A stretch of 64,000 bases of DNA, taken from positions 124,001 to 188,000 of the forward strand of contig CAVVFX010000003.1 of the NCBI GenBank assembly GCA_963747535.1, in the 5' to 3' direction. The DNA is from CAVVFX01 sp963747535. Lineage in GTDB: Bacteria; Acidobacteriota; Terriglobia; Bryobacterales; Bryobacteraceae. Positions 16,302 to 26,435 of this stretch are shown here, piece by piece; within the stretch, counting starts at the first letter, position 1; each line of letters begins with the position of its first letter. Both the position numbers and the translations under genes were made by a program. The notes beneath the pieces were generated by a model, which saw only the letters and a program-made list of their open reading frames with translations, had not been told where the DNA came from and made no database searches.

Positions 16302-19267
16302 ATGATCCAGATCTCCATTGACGGAAATCCCCATGATGTGGCGGCGGGAGATCGCTTGATCGACGCGATCAATCGTGCCGGCGTTCCACTTTCGCAGGTC
16401 TGCTACCTCCCGATATTAGGGCCGATCCAGACCTGCGATACCTGCATCGTGGAGGTTGACGGCAAACTGGTTCGCGCCTGCTCCACGGTGACGTCCGCCG
16501 GAATGAAGGTCTCCACCACGGCGGGACGGGCGCAAGCTGCCCGCACCGAGGCGTTTGACCGCATTCTGCGCAATCACGAACTCTACTGTACGGTGTGCGA
16601 CAACAACAACGGCAACTGCACGGTCCATAACACCACCAAACTGCTCGCCGTAGAGCATCAGCGCTACCCCTTTCAGGAGAAGCCGTACGAGGTCGACAGC
16701 AGCAATCCGTTCTACCGTTACGATCCCAATCAGTGCATTCTGTGCGGCCGCTGCGTACAGGCGTGCCAGGATCTGCAAGTTAACGAAACACTGTCGATCC
16801 GCTGGGAAGACCCGCATCCTCGCGTGTTATGGGATGGCGGCGCGCCGATCGGTGAATCGAGCTGCGTCTCCTGCGGCCACTGCGTCACGGTTTGCCCGTG
16901 CAACGCCCTCATGGAAAAAACCATGATCGGCCATGCAGGATTCCTCACGGGCTTCAGCAAACCGGTCTTGCGCAACATGATCGACGTGGTGAAGGGTCTC
17001 GAAGCGGAAACCGGATACACGGCTATCCTCGGCGTCTCCGAAGCGGAAGCCGCCATGCGCACGACACGTGTCCGGCGCACGAAAACGGTCTGCACCTATT
17101 GCGGCGTCGGATGCAGCTTCGATGTGTGGACCAGGGACCGCCATATTCTGAAGGTGGAACCGGGCGAGGGCCCCGCTAACGGCGTCTCCACGTGCGTCAA
17201 AGGCAAATTCGCGTGGGACTTCGTCAACAGCAAAGATCGACTCACGAAGCCGCTGATCCGCGAGGGCGACCGTTTCCGGGAAGCTGAATGGGATGAGGCC
17301 CTGGATCTGATCGCCCGTCGTTTTGGAGAGATCAAAACGGCGCACGGTCCTGATGCGCTGGCCTTCATCGCGTCGTCGAAATGCACCAACGAAGAAGCCT
17401 TCCTGATGCAGAAGCTGGCCCGTGCGGTTGTCGGGACCAACAACGTCGATAACTGCTCGCGATATTGCCAGTCGCCCGCCACCATGGGGTTGTTCCGGAC
17501 CGTCGGATACGGCGGTGACTCGGGCTCCATCGCTGATATCGAGAAGGCCGAACTGGTACTCATCGTCGGCAGCAACACTGCCGAGAGCCATCCGGTGCTG
17601 GCCACACGCGTGAAGCGCGCCCACAAGCTTCATGGGCAGAAGCTCATTGTCTCCGACTTACGTGAAAATGAAATGGCGCGACGCGCCGATCTGCACCTCC
17701 GAGCAACTCCAAGCACCGATATCGTGTGGCTGTGCGCCGTGGCCCGTTACATTTTGGACGAGGGCCTTGCCCATTCCGAGTTCCTGAGCCAATGGGTCAA
17801 CGGCGTGGCGGAGTATCGCCAGAGTCTGGAGCCGTTTACGCTGGAGTTCGCTTCCAAGACCTGTAATCTGCCGGTGGAGACCCTGAAGCGCGTGGCCCAC
17901 ATGATTGTTGAAGCGAAGAGCATGTGCGTGCTGTGGGCCATGGGAGTCACCCAGCACAGTAATGGGTCCGACACATCCACCGCAATCTCCAACCTATTGC
18001 TTGTCACCGGCAACTATATGCGCCCGGGCACTGGCGCTTATCCGTTACGGGGGCACAACAACGTCCAGGGCGCCAGCGATCACGGGGCGATGCCCAACCT
18101 ATTGTCCGGTTATCAATCGGTGGACGATCCTGAGGTTCGCGCGCGCTTTCGGAGCCGTTGGGGCGTTGACCTGCCTGCCACCAAGGGTCTGGACAATCAC
18201 GAAATGGTCGACGCCATTCATGCCGGCAAGCTGCGGTCGATGTATTTGTGCGGCGAGGAAATGAGTATCGTCGATTCCAACGCCAACTACGTCGGCGCGG
18301 CGTTTCGCAAGCTCGACTTCTTCGTGATTCAGGACATTTTCTTCAGCACCACGTGCCAATACGCCGACGTGGTGTTGCCCGCCAGCCCCAGCCTGGAGAA
18401 GGAAGGCACCTTCACCAGCACGGAGCGCCGCGTGCAGAGACTCTACCAGGTATTCGAACCCCTGCCGGGGAGCCGGCCCGATTGGGTGATCATTCAGGAC
18501 GTCGCGAACCGTCTGGGCGCGGCTGGAATTATCGTCATCCTTCGGAAGTGATGGACGAGGTCGCGGCGCTCACGCCCATGTTTGCCGGAGTCAATTACCA
18601 AAGGCTGGAAGGCTATAAAACACTGCAATGGCCGGTAGCAGCGGACGGAAGCGATGAGCCGTTACTTTACACCAAGCGTTTCGCATTCCCGGACGGGAAA
18701 GCCCGGCTGTATCCCCTCGCTTGGCGCGAACCGCAGGAGTGTAGAGACTCCGAGTTCGACCTTCATTTGAATAATGGCCGTCTGCTGGAACATTTTCACG
18801 AGGGCAATCTGACCTATCGCAGCCCCGGCATCCATGAAAAAACTCCGGACACGTTCGTCGAGGTATCGCCGGAGCTGGCGCACTCGCGCGGGATCGAGAG
18901 CGGCAGCCTGGTGCAACTCACGTCGCGACACGGCCGCGTGCGTGTGCGTGCGTTGGTCACCGACCGTGTGCAGGACGGCGAGCTCTACATGCCGATGAAT
19001 TCCACCACCAGCCCCGTCAATCTGCTCACCGGCAGCCACACGGACCCTGCGACGCACACGCCGGCATACAAGGAGACAGCGGTTCGCATGGAGGTACTCG
19101 CCCGATCCGGCGAGAGTCCGTTGCCGCGCATCAATCATCGCTTCGGCCATCCTACACCACAGAGCGGCGTGGAGGTCGAAAGAAAATGGCAGCAGCCCGG
19201 GTATCGCTTTCCGGGCGAGCTGGTGCAGATCGAGACGGCCCGGATCGAGAAGAAGCGGGAGGGATAG
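16302..19267 (+). pseudogene. fdhA: Formate dehydrogenase catalytic subunit (NuoG-like fusion), one-base frameshift
   Basis: Encodes a molybdo/tungsto-bisPGD formate dehydrogenase alpha chain with a NuoG-like N-terminus: a [2Fe-2S] domain (PIQTCDTCIVEVDG), a His/Cys [4Fe-4S] domain (NHELYCTVCDNNNGNC), two ferredoxin clusters (CILCGRCVQAC and CVSCGHCVTVCPC), then the catalytic [4Fe-4S] domain (CTYCGVGC). Cys389 in NCSRYCQSPA stands where selenocysteine occurs in other FDHs. The first frame stops at 18551; the second resumes smoothly at GWNYRHPSEVMDE and ends at 19267. Deleting one G near 18519-18523 explains the break. GGGAGGTG lies ~14 bp before ATG 16302. The flavin/NAD subunits usual for this type are absent here. 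Confidence 0.9.
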
Positions 19268-19273
19268 ATTCAC

Positions 19274-19717
19274 ATGGCACAACCACTTCCATTGACGCTT
19301 ACACCCAAGGGCGTGGACCCCGCTGAACGGTTGGCAGATGCGCTGGACAAACATGCCGATGCCATCGTCTCAGCGCTGGAACTTTTGCAGCTTCTGCACG
19401 ACCGCGGTGTCCTGGACTTACTACGCGGATTGGTAGGCGCCGGGGATCAGTTAGCGGGCATCTTGACGGCCGCGGCCGGCGCCCCGGAATCCCTCCATGG
19501 GATGCGCAATTTCATTCTGCTGACGAAGTTCTTTGCCAGCATCCCGCCGGACGTCTTGAACAGCCTGGTCAGCACCGCCGAGGCAGGAGCGGAGCGCGAG
19601 AAGGAACAGCGGGCGCCGGGAATGCTGCAACTGCTTCGCCGGGCGAGCAGCGAGGACAGCCGTCACGCGATGGCCGTCGCTCTGGATTTGCTGGAAAGTG
19701 TAGGTAAGGCGCTGTGA
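19274..19717 (+). CDS. DUF1641 protein associated with formate dehydrogenase
   Basis: A 147-residue soluble protein matching DUF1641: helical N-terminus (RLADALDKHADAIVSALELL), then LHDRGVLDLLRGLVGAGDQL and a central FILLTKFFASIPPDVLNSL. DUF1641 genes commonly lie next to fdhA/fdhD, so a role in assembly or membrane attachment of formate dehydrogenase is inferred from context only. It starts 6 bp after the fdhA stop and overlaps the fdhD start by GTGA. It appears intact although both neighbours are broken. Confidence 0.85.
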   Translation: MAQPLPLTLTPKGVDPAERLADALDKHADAIVSALELLQLLHDRGVLDLLRGLVGAGDQLAGILTAAAGAPESLHGMRNFILLTKFFASIPPDVLNSLVSTAEAGAEREKEQRAPGMLQLLRRASSEDSRHAMAVALDLLESVGKAL

Positions 19718-19905
19718 ACGTCGCGGTGGTTCCGGTCCCGATCGGCCGTGTGGAAGTTTGCGCCGCATCGCATGTGGACGACCTCCTGGCACTCGAGGAG
19801 GCCCTGGAAATTCGATTGTGAAATCGCAGCCTCACCATCACCATGCGAACTCCGGGAACGATTTCGAACTGGCCGCTGGCTTCCTGCATTCCGAGGGCAG
19901 TAGGA
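19714..19905 (+). pseudogene. fdhD: Remnant of fdhD (formate dehydrogenase sulfurtransferase/accessory protein)
   Basis: Begins at GTG 19714, overlapping the DUF1641 stop. The first 35 codons (GRVEVCAASHVDDLLALEEA then LEIRL) match the FdhD N-terminus, then a TGA occurs at 19819-19821. In-frame codons continue as SLTITMRTPG, and a further frameshift is needed to read NDFELAAGFLHSEG, the next conserved FdhD block. Similarity then stops. About 64 of ~270 residues remain, without the later catalytic Cys loop, so the gene cannot supply the sulfur transfer that FDH needs. Confidence 0.85.
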
Positions 19906-20013
19906 CACTCGCCAGATGCTCCCATTTGTTCGCTCCCACCTATCGCATGCAAGAACCGGCCCACATGCGATCAATGGCAAAGTCTCCGTGTTTGAGCACT
20001 GAAGGCGCAACCA

Positions 20014-20364
20014 AATGCCCGTTACACTTACCCCGATATCGTGGTGATGTGTGGCACACCGCAGATGTTGAACAAAGATAAGGGTAAGGACACAGTCACC
20101 AACCCCAAGGTGATCGTCGAGATCCTCTCCCCCTCCACTCAAACCCACGACCGCGGCGACAAATTCGTACATCCCTGCTCCATTCCGTCGTTCTGCGAGC
20201 ACCTCTTCATCTCTCAGCACCGGATTCAAGCCGAGCATCACGTAAAACAACCGGACGGCGGATGGCTGCTGCATGAATTGTCTGGACCCGACGGGATCAT
20301 CGCACTCGATTCGATCGGCGTACGATTCAATTTGAGCGAAGCCTACGACGGCGTCGAACTGTAA
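20014..20364 (+). pseudogene. Uma2-family (DUF820) endonuclease-like remnant
   Basis: The frame gives NARYTYPDIVVMCGTPQML, then NPKVIVEILSPST and QPDGGWLLHELSGPDG, which are the central and C-terminal blocks of Uma2/DUF820 proteins with a PD-(D/E)xK nuclease fold. The N-terminal ~70 residues are missing, and the conserved K-x-x-x-Y helix is changed to KFVHPCSIPS. A GTG at 20041 could allow a shorter product. It probably fused to the fdhD remnant by deletion. Convergent with the APC permease gene. Confidence 0.7.
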
Positions 20365-20371
20365 GCGTCTT

Positions 20372-21775
20372 TCAACCCCCGGCAATCGCGGCCAATCTTC
20401 GGACACGAGTTGTGCCACGCCGGTATAGGTAAGCTCCCAGCCCGATGGTGCAAACGAGCCCTCCTGTCACCTTCATGGCAAACATCGCCGGGCTCGCCAC
20501 TTCTCCCAGGGGCACAATCTGAAAAATGAACGAGATCAACGCGACCGAGAAGCCGGCGAGCGCTCCGAGCCGGATGCCCACGCCCGGACGCTCCACGCCC
20601 GAGCGAAAGCCAAACAGAATCACGCCAAACAGTAGCATGTACATGATGCAAAGTGACGCAAGGCCCACGCCCGCAGCTACCTGGACCGCCTCCTGGTTGC
20701 TCGCTCCCAACAGGCTCAGGATGCCCAACAGCATCAGGCTGAGGGTCACTGCGCCGACCGCTTTAGCCGGGGTCCGAAACCTGGGGTGCAGTTCGCTCCA
20801 CCAGCCCGGGAGGAGCCCGTCCCAGCCGGCGACCATCGGCAACCGCGAGACCATTCCAACGCAGATGACCATCCCGGCCAGAAAGGAGAGATTGAAACCG
20901 CACACCGCGATCAGCGTCAGCATCCTGCCCAAGCCACTGTCGCCGAACCCCGCATGTAATACCTGTGGCACGGTCGCAGCCAGGTCGACGTCAGCGGAAG
21001 GGATGTATGCGAGTACAGAGCAGGTGCCGAGGATGTACATCAGCGCGATCAAAGGCGCGGCGATCATGACCGAGCGGGCGACGTCGTTCCCCGGCTTCTT
21101 GCATTCTTCGGAGAAGACGGCGGAGCTATCGAAGCCGGCCAGCGCTCCGATGGCCATTTTGGCGAGGACGTTTAAGGTAAGGACAGAGAGTCGCGGCCAA
21201 GCCAGGGAAAAGGAACCGCGCGCAGCCGGCATCGCGATCCACAACGCCTTTATCAGGAGATAAAGCAGCAGCAGAAACGTCGCGACGCCCAGCACCGAAC
21301 CCACCCCGCTTAACCACTTGGCAACTTGCAACCCGCGCACGTTGATGACGAAAGCCGTTAGGCCGGCGAGCCCCGTCAAAATCAAAGCAAAGGGTTTACT
21401 GGTTATCATCCAGGCGCTATTGGCGCCGCCCGCGTAAGCTAGCCCGCTGGCCAGGAACGAACCGATCACAGCGAAGGCGGTGACGATGTAAACTGTCACA
21501 CACCACCCCGCCATGTATCCGGCAAATGGAGAAATCCCAGCCTTGACCCACTGATACACGCCGCCCTCGACAGGCATAGCGCGGCTGAGTTTCATTACCA
21601 CCGCCGCAAGCGGCAGATAGAAGAGGAAGATCGCGAGGAACCACAGGACAATTTGGCTCGATCCCTGTTTTGCGGCAAAGCCAGTCCAGCCAAGAAAGAA
21701 GATGAGGACCACCTGCATTAGGACCAGATCCCTCAGCTTCAGCTCCCGCCTCAAGCCGTGTGTGGTGGTTTCCAT
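20372..21775 (-). CDS. APC-superfamily amino acid permease
   Basis: A 467-residue inner-membrane protein with about twelve hydrophobic segments. Helix 1 (RDLVLMQVVLIFFLGWTGFA), the AMPVEGGVYQWVKAGISPFA segment and GFDSSAVFSEECKKPGNDV match the APC amino acid/polyamine transporter family. ATG 21775 begins METTTHGLRRELKLRDL. It is a single-gene unit between the Uma2 remnant (convergent) and a small membrane-protein gene (divergent). The transported substrate is not predictable. Confidence 0.88.
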   Translation of the reverse strand: METTTHGLRRELKLRDLVLMQVVLIFFLGWTGFAAKQGSSQIVLWFLAIFLFYLPLAAVVMKLSRAMPVEGGVYQWVKAGISPFAGYMAGWCVTVYIVTAFAVIGSFLASGLAYAGGANSAWMITSKPFALILTGLAGLTAFVINVRGLQVAKWLSGVGSVLGVATFLLLLYLLIKALWIAMPAARGSFSLAWPRLSVLTLNVLAKMAIGALAGFDSSAVFSEECKKPGNDVARSVMIAAPLIALMYILGTCSVLAYIPSADVDLAATVPQVLHAGFGDSGLGRMLTLIAVCGFNLSFLAGMVICVGMVSRLPMVAGWDGLLPGWWSELHPRFRTPAKAVGAVTLSLMLLGILSLLGASNQEAVQVAAGVGLASLCIMYMLLFGVILFGFRSGVERPGVGIRLGALAGFSVALISFIFQIVPLGEVASPAMFAMKVTGGLVCTIGLGAYLYRRGTTRVRRLAAIAGG

Positions 21776-21984
21776 GGGTCATTAAACTATAGCTTGCCGG
21801 TCGACATTGGTGCTCACGAGCGGTGTAGACCTGCGCCAGTCCGCATAATTCTGCGCGAGTTGACCCACGCTTCGCCCGGTCCATAAGGCTCCGCCGTCCA
21901 CTCATCTACCTTATAAATCAGCTAGTTAACTAAGACTGCGTCAAATGGAAGCGGTGTTGCATGTTTGCACAGCGAGGCTACTAT

Positions 21985-22275
21985 ATGACGAGTTTGACAC
22001 CCTACCTTACAGTTTGGTCGTTTTTTGCATTGATCGTGCTCGGACTTGCGGCGTACCGCAAGATGCTGTCGGTGCGCGAGGACGATTCACTTCATGTTTC
22101 TGAGGGCACCAAGGCACTGGTTTCCGAACAGGTAGCCAACGCCGCGCGGATCGAAGTAGTAGAAAAGTGGGGCAAGCTCTTGACACTCGTTGTGGTAGTC
22201 GCGGGTTTGGCGCTGGCGTCGGTATATTTCTACGGTATTTTTCAGGCCGGCACAACAACCGTAGCCGTCCAATAA
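21985..22275 (+). CDS. Small two-helix membrane protein
   Basis: A 96-residue protein with two predicted membrane helices (YLTVWSFFALIVLGLAAY and LLTLVVVVAGLALASVYFYG) separated by a charged loop of about 40 residues. ATG 21985 has GCGAGG eight bases before it; ATG 21961 in the same frame is possible and has GGAAG upstream. No family was recognised. It stands alone, divergent from the permease. Confidence 0.65.
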   Translation: MTSLTPYLTVWSFFALIVLGLAAYRKMLSVREDDSLHVSEGTKALVSEQVANAARIEVVEKWGKLLTLVVVVAGLALASVYFYGIFQAGTTTVAVQ

Positions 22276-22347
22276 TCAGCTATCAGTCGCGCGAGCACGC
22301 CGCGAACGCGCGCTCCAAAGGAGTCTGAAACTGCCAGTGACCGGCTC

Positions 22348-22395
22348 CGTGGGGCGGACCATCCTGTTTTGTGGTCTGCCGGCTGCAGAGCAGCC
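22348..22395. repeat. Double-hairpin repeat, copy A
   Basis: First stem GGCGGACC (22353-22360) pairs with GGTCTGCC (22373-22380) across a 12-base loop. It is followed at once by GGCTGC-AGA-GCAGCC (22381-22395). The same two-hairpin layout recurs at 26644, 46695, 60269 and 63447 in varying states. It lies 77 bp beyond the stop of the esterase gene (minus strand) and could also act as a terminator, but no T-run follows. Confidence 0.7.
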
Positions 22396-22471
22396 TCCGA
22401 ACGGCGCGGTTTCTGGTGAGTCGCTCGCTGCCGCGGCCCCCCCGCGGACTGGGAAGCGCAGTCAGGGAGAG

Positions 22472-24109
22472 CTATCTGGTGGGCTCGGCCACACGCGCGG
22501 AGTGCACACCAGGTGTGGGTTGCACGGGCTCCACGGGGCGGAAATCGACTCCCGTGAGGTGTCTGCCTGCCATCGCGATGGAGCGTGGCTCGAATTGTAG
22601 CCCCCGTACCATGACCGTAACTTTTCTTTGCCCGTTGACCAGGCTGCGGATGGTGTACCGGCCTTCGCTATCGGTCACCGTGAAGTGAGTGTAGCCGCTG
22701 TCGACTTGTGCGCCTTCGACCGGGTTCCCCTGTGCATCGAGCACCGTCCCGGAGACGTCGTGCACTCCGGGACGATTCAGCAACACGTCCGCCATCCATT
22801 TGCGGACGGCTAGCGTCGACGGACGATTGTCCAGGAACATAGTGTCGACGTGGGCTCCAATTTGTGAGTCCATATAGCGATACGGCTGCTTGAGGCGGGC
22901 GAGGACATCCTGCCAGGGTGCACCGTCAGTGATGAATGACGAGCGGCCTTTCATGCGTGCGCCGCGCTCGATCGCCCCCGGCATTTCAGACCCAAACCAT
23001 CCTGCTCCATCACCGCCGCCGACGGAATGGAAGGCCAGCCAGACATCCGCGATGTCGTTATTGCGGAGCCCGACGAATCCGCAAGCGGCGCCTCCGCGCG
23101 AGAAGCCGGCGAGGAACACCGCGCCGGGATCGCCCGCATATTTCTCCACCACTTCGCGAATTACTTTCCGCGCATATTCGGCGGTGGCGTCGAGGTTGCC
23201 GAAGCCGTCCAGTTGCTCGTGGCTGCGATCCAGGCTGAGGAACGGCAGATTGACCCAGATCGCACCCTCGCCATTAGACATCCCGAACCCGATATTGCCT
23301 TCGTCCGCTTTGCCCGTAGAATAGGTGTTTTTGAAATAAAAGATATTGCCGCTGTACTCGGCGATGATAGGAAAGCTGCGGCCCGGATCCCAGTCCGGCG
23401 GGAGATAGAGGACGTAGCGGACCGGCGAGCCCGCGAGAGTCATGTAAACGCGCTTGCCGGGTCCGGGTAGACCTTCGGTTGCTGAAGGGACTACCAGGCG
23501 CCCGGGAAAGTCGTGCCGCTCCACGGGTCCGCGTCCGGTGGCGCGCACTCGCAACACATCGATCATAGTGCCGCGTGTGCCGCCGTTCAGAATAATGCGC
23601 AGATGCGAGATTTTGCGCGGATCGATGGATTCGGTGTTGTCCGGGAACCTCTGGTGCAGATCGATTCTGATGGTATGCAGCGCACCGGGACTAACCAGTT
23701 CGCGACCGTTCTCGTGCAGCGGGTAGGAGCTGATGCCGCCAAATCCTGGCACGAAGGCAAAAACGCTCACGCTCGCGGGGACGCGTCCGACATTGTGAAC
23801 GTCGACTTCGAGATAACGATAGCGCGACAGATCCCAGTGGCCCTCATGGCCCGGCGGGAGAAGGAACGCCGAGGGGGCGCCATCGCCGGGATTTGCCACG
23901 CCGACGCGCAGCCTGCCGGCCAACTGGTGGACCGATGCGCCTTCCGACTGGATTTGAGAGTCGGCCACGATGTGGTCCGGAAAGTCGAAGAGCACGGTTT
24001 GCTCCGATGCCGGGCTGGTGACGGCCTTCATCGCGGGCCGGGGAGTTTGCCAGGCGAGTACCGTGAGAGCCGCCATCGACAGGGTTAGCGTGCCGGTTGT
24101 TATCTTCAC
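22472..24109 (-). CDS. Secreted alpha/beta-hydrolase (esterase-like) with C-terminal carboxypeptidase-regulatory-like domain
   Basis: A 545-residue exported protein starting at GTG 24109 with signal peptide LTLSMAALTVLAWQTP. Residues ~35-190 look like a beta-sandwich (galactose-binding type). The following section is an alpha/beta-hydrolase with nucleophile elbow GFSRGG and a plausible catalytic Asp/His in the C-terminal half (DVWLAFHSVG, SQIGAHVDTMF). Residues ~455-525 (VSGTVLDAQGNPVEGAQVDS, YTIRSLVNG) form a carboxypeptidase-regulatory-like Ig domain. Similar enzymes de-esterify plant polysaccharides, so an extracytoplasmic esterase is likely. Only the nucleophile motif is clear; the rest is inferred. 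Confidence 0.8.
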   Translation of the reverse strand: MKITTGTLTLSMAALTVLAWQTPRPAMKAVTSPASEQTVLFDFPDHIVADSQIQSEGASVHQLAGRLRVGVANPGDGAPSAFLLPPGHEGHWDLSRYRYLEVDVHNVGRVPASVSVFAFVPGFGGISSYPLHENGRELVSPGALHTIRIDLHQRFPDNTESIDPRKISHLRIILNGGTRGTMIDVLRVRATGRGPVERHDFPGRLVVPSATEGLPGPGKRVYMTLAGSPVRYVLYLPPDWDPGRSFPIIAEYSGNIFYFKNTYSTGKADEGNIGFGMSNGEGAIWVNLPFLSLDRSHEQLDGFGNLDATAEYARKVIREVVEKYAGDPGAVFLAGFSRGGAACGFVGLRNNDIADVWLAFHSVGGGDGAGWFGSEMPGAIERGARMKGRSSFITDGAPWQDVLARLKQPYRYMDSQIGAHVDTMFLDNRPSTLAVRKWMADVLLNRPGVHDVSGTVLDAQGNPVEGAQVDSGYTHFTVTDSEGRYTIRSLVNGQRKVTVMVRGLQFEPRSIAMAGRHLTGVDFRPVEPVQPTPGVHSARVAEPTR

Positions 24110-24285
24110 AATGGGTAGCTAGATGCCGTTCGGATACCACGCGGTTGCAAATTGTTGAGCGGCACCCGCATCTCGGCCTCCTTCAGGCTACCGCTGCAGG
24201 TGCAGGTAAAAGGCCCAGGTAATGAAACGCACCTGGGAGGGCGCGGCCACCTTACCGCAGCCGCCCGGCTTTGGCCTCTTGTGGG

Positions 24286-24321
24286 GCGGACGCCCACGTC
24301 CGCAAGCGACCCCCTGGTCGC
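24286..24321. repeat. Double-hairpin repeat of a second family
   Basis: GCGGACG-CCCA-CGTCCGC (24286-24303) is followed after two bases by GCGACC-CCCT-GGTCGC (24306-24321). The first hairpin recurs almost exactly at 47870-47887 (loop CCCT). Confidence 0.7.
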
Positions 24322-24322
24322 C

Positions 24323-24354
24323 ATTGTTGCGCGAGCGCATTGTTGCGCGAGCGA
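24323..24354. repeat. 16-bp tandem duplication
   Basis: ATTGTTGCGCGAGCGC (24323-24338) is followed directly by ATTGTTGCGCGAGCGA (24339-24354), two copies differing in the last base, next to the double hairpin. Confidence 0.85.
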
Positions 24355-24460
24355 CAGCCCTTTTTCCTCTCTGCTTACCAAGAAGTTGAATTTCAAATGG
24401 CCAAAGTCCAGAGACTGCCCCGCAGCCGGGCATTTTCAGGCGACCCGCCCGGTCGGCCGA

Positions 24461-25642
24461 CTATGACGAAACCTTACCTTCAGTGTTCAACCGTGCCTCG
24501 CGGCCCTTGTGATAGGCGAGGTTGGCCAAGTGCGGACCGGAGACCGCTTGCGCACCTAACTCTACCGGGCAGTGCGGCTCCACGCGCGTGTGGATGCATT
24601 CGAGGAAGTTCTTGAAATGCTCGACGGTCGCATCGGGCGCGTCCTCCTGGTAGATGGGTTCGCGGTTCTCCTTCTTCGACCACGGCTCCTTGTAAATCCG
24701 GTAGCCCGCGCCGTCCAGAATCAACGTGCCGTTCTTTCCCTGGAACAGCACCGACCAGCCGTTCTCATACGAACTGCAGTAATTGAGCGTCCAGCTGGCC
24801 ATGAATTCGGGGTATTCGAAAACAGCTGTGAAGACATCCGGCGCTTCGGCGCCCTTCATATCCTGCACCTGGCCGAGACAGACGGCTGCGCGCGGCCCGG
24901 TTGTCTTCGTCAAACGCTGCACGCAATCCATCAGGTGCGTACCCTGGTCGGTCATGTTGCCGCCGGAATAATCGAAGAAAGCGCGCCACCAGCGGACGCG
25001 CGCCGGCTCGAATTCGTGCTTTTTCGCTGAACCCTGAAACCGCAGCCAGTCCACTTTGCCGGGCAGAGGTTCGGAGCGCATCACGTCCCCAAAACCGCTG
25101 CGGAATTGCCAGTTCCATTCCGCCTTCACCATGCTGATGGGCCCCAAAACGCCATCCGCTACCAGTTTCTCAGCCTTGGCGATATCGGGAAAACTGCGCC
25201 GCTGCATGCCGATCTGCACGATCTGTTTGGTCTTGCGCACACCCTCGACCATCTTCTGGCTTTCGGCTAAAGTGTGCGACATGGGCTTTTCCTGATACAC
25301 GTCCTTGCCCGCCGCAACGGCCGCCAGCAGTACCGGACAATGATGATGGTCGGGCGTCGCGTTGATAACAAAATCCAGGCCCTGCTGTTCCAGCAGTTCG
25401 TGATAATCAATATACGTCTTGGCATCGGGTGCTTGTTCTTGCCCAAGTTCGACGTTGTGGTCCTGCACATCGCAGATGGCAACGCACTGCGCTCCCAGGC
25501 CCAGAAAGCCCTTGGCCACGTAACGTCCGCGATTACCCGAGCCGATCAGGCCGAAGGCGGGACGGTCATTGGCACCCCAAGCCGACGAGGGGATGAAAAG
25601 CGGCGCAGCGGCCAGCAGAAAATTCCTACGATTCGTTTCCAT
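24461..25642 (-). CDS. Gfo/Idh/MocA-family oxidoreductase with Tat signal
   Basis: A 393-residue NAD(P)-dependent oxidoreductase. The N-terminus METNRRNFLLAAAPLFIPSS has a twin-arginine export motif, common in this family in Acidobacteria and Planctomycetes. The Rossmann fold FGLIGSGNRGRYV binds the nucleotide; VINATPDHHHCPV and DVYQEKPMSHT (EKP motif) complete the domain. The C-terminal part follows the Gfo/Idh C-terminal fold, including GTHLMDCVQRL. Expected to oxidise or isomerise a sugar or its derivative in the periplasm. Not in an obvious operon. Confidence 0.9.
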   Translation of the reverse strand: METNRRNFLLAAAPLFIPSSAWGANDRPAFGLIGSGNRGRYVAKGFLGLGAQCVAICDVQDHNVELGQEQAPDAKTYIDYHELLEQQGLDFVINATPDHHHCPVLLAAVAAGKDVYQEKPMSHTLAESQKMVEGVRKTKQIVQIGMQRRSFPDIAKAEKLVADGVLGPISMVKAEWNWQFRSGFGDVMRSEPLPGKVDWLRFQGSAKKHEFEPARVRWWRAFFDYSGGNMTDQGTHLMDCVQRLTKTTGPRAAVCLGQVQDMKGAEAPDVFTAVFEYPEFMASWTLNYCSSYENGWSVLFQGKNGTLILDGAGYRIYKEPWSKKENREPIYQEDAPDATVEHFKNFLECIHTRVEPHCPVELGAQAVSGPHLANLAYHKGREARLNTEGKVSS

Positions 25643-25712
25643 AAATGCAGGTTCCCGGGATGGAACGTTTTTGTCCTGTCGCCTTTAGCATATATTAGGC
25701 TTGGTGGGAGGC

Positions 25713-26435
25713 ATGCGTATAGGAACTTCAGGAGCGGAAACTGCACCGCGCGACGTGCCGCGTTTCCGCACGCGCAACAAACCTTTGTACCGGCTGGCGC
25801 ATTGGCCGATCTGGATCTTCGTTTTCTTCATCGCCCCGGGCCCGCTGACGTTTGACCTGTTCGAGCAGGGGTTCGACGCGCGGATGGCCGCGTGGCTGGC
25901 AGTGGTCCTGGTTGGCACCGGCATAGCTGGATGGCGCGGACGTTTGCCCGGCGTCGAACCGAAGCCGTATATCCTTCGCTTCACGGAAGACAAACCGAAT
26001 CCGTTGTACCGGCGCATCTGCTACACCGTGGCCTGGAGCGACATGATCAGCTTCGCGCTGTTGAATCTGGCCGGTCTCGCTTACGCTACCGCAACCGGGG
26101 AATGGCGTTTGCGCCAGATCTACGATCACGCCTACTTTCCGCTCGCCATCGTTTTGTGGATCTGCGGCGCGCTGGGACAACTCCCACGCGTGCGGTCATC
26201 CACCAAAGGCGAGGGAACCGAACGCCGGTACTTCTATGGCACCGTTTGGGCGGTGTGCGCTGCTGAACCGGTTCTCGGCATTCTCTGGAAGGTGCTGCCG
26301 CGCAGCCATACATCCGATATCGTGAAGCTTCTCGCTTTTGCGGGCGTCCTGGCGGCAATGGGATACCTGGCCAACCTCGGACGTCTCCCTCGGACCCGCG
26401 CGATCGTGGCGGGCGAATGGGCAATATCGGATTGA
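25713..26435 (+). CDS. Predicted polytopic membrane protein, unknown function
   Basis: About 240 residues with six or so hydrophobic segments (e.g. WIFVFFIAPGPLTFDLF, AAWLAVVLVGTGIAGW, LLAFAGVLAAMGYLANLG). No family recognised. The start is uncertain: ATG 25713 has GGGAGG only one base upstream, so TTG 25701 or GTG 25704 in the same frame may be used. Divergent from the Gfo/Idh gene; no partner genes around it. Confidence 0.7.
   Translation: MRIGTSGAETAPRDVPRFRTRNKPLYRLAHWPIWIFVFFIAPGPLTFDLFEQGFDARMAAWLAVVLVGTGIAGWRGRLPGVEPKPYILRFTEDKPNPLYRRICYTVAWSDMISFALLNLAGLAYATATGEWRLRQIYDHAYFPLAIVLWICGALGQLPRVRSSTKGEGTERRYFYGTVWAVCAAEPVLGILWKVLPRSHTSDIVKLLAFAGVLAAMGYLANLGRLPRTRAIVAGEWAISD

Larger units (their letters stand above)
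24110..24460. other. Intergenic region carrying hairpin and tandem repeats
   Basis: About 350 bp between two minus-strand genes with no supportable coding frame. It contains the double hairpin at 24286-24321 and a 16-bp tandem repeat at 24323-24354, listed separately. Confidence 0.5.

Noticed and set aside
17466..17468. Possible selenocysteine FDH
   Set aside because: The codon is TGC (Cys389), not TGA, so no selenocysteine insertion is needed.
22348..22395. Rho-independent terminator for the gene at 22472
   Set aside because: No T-run follows the hairpin on either strand and the same unit recurs away from gene ends.
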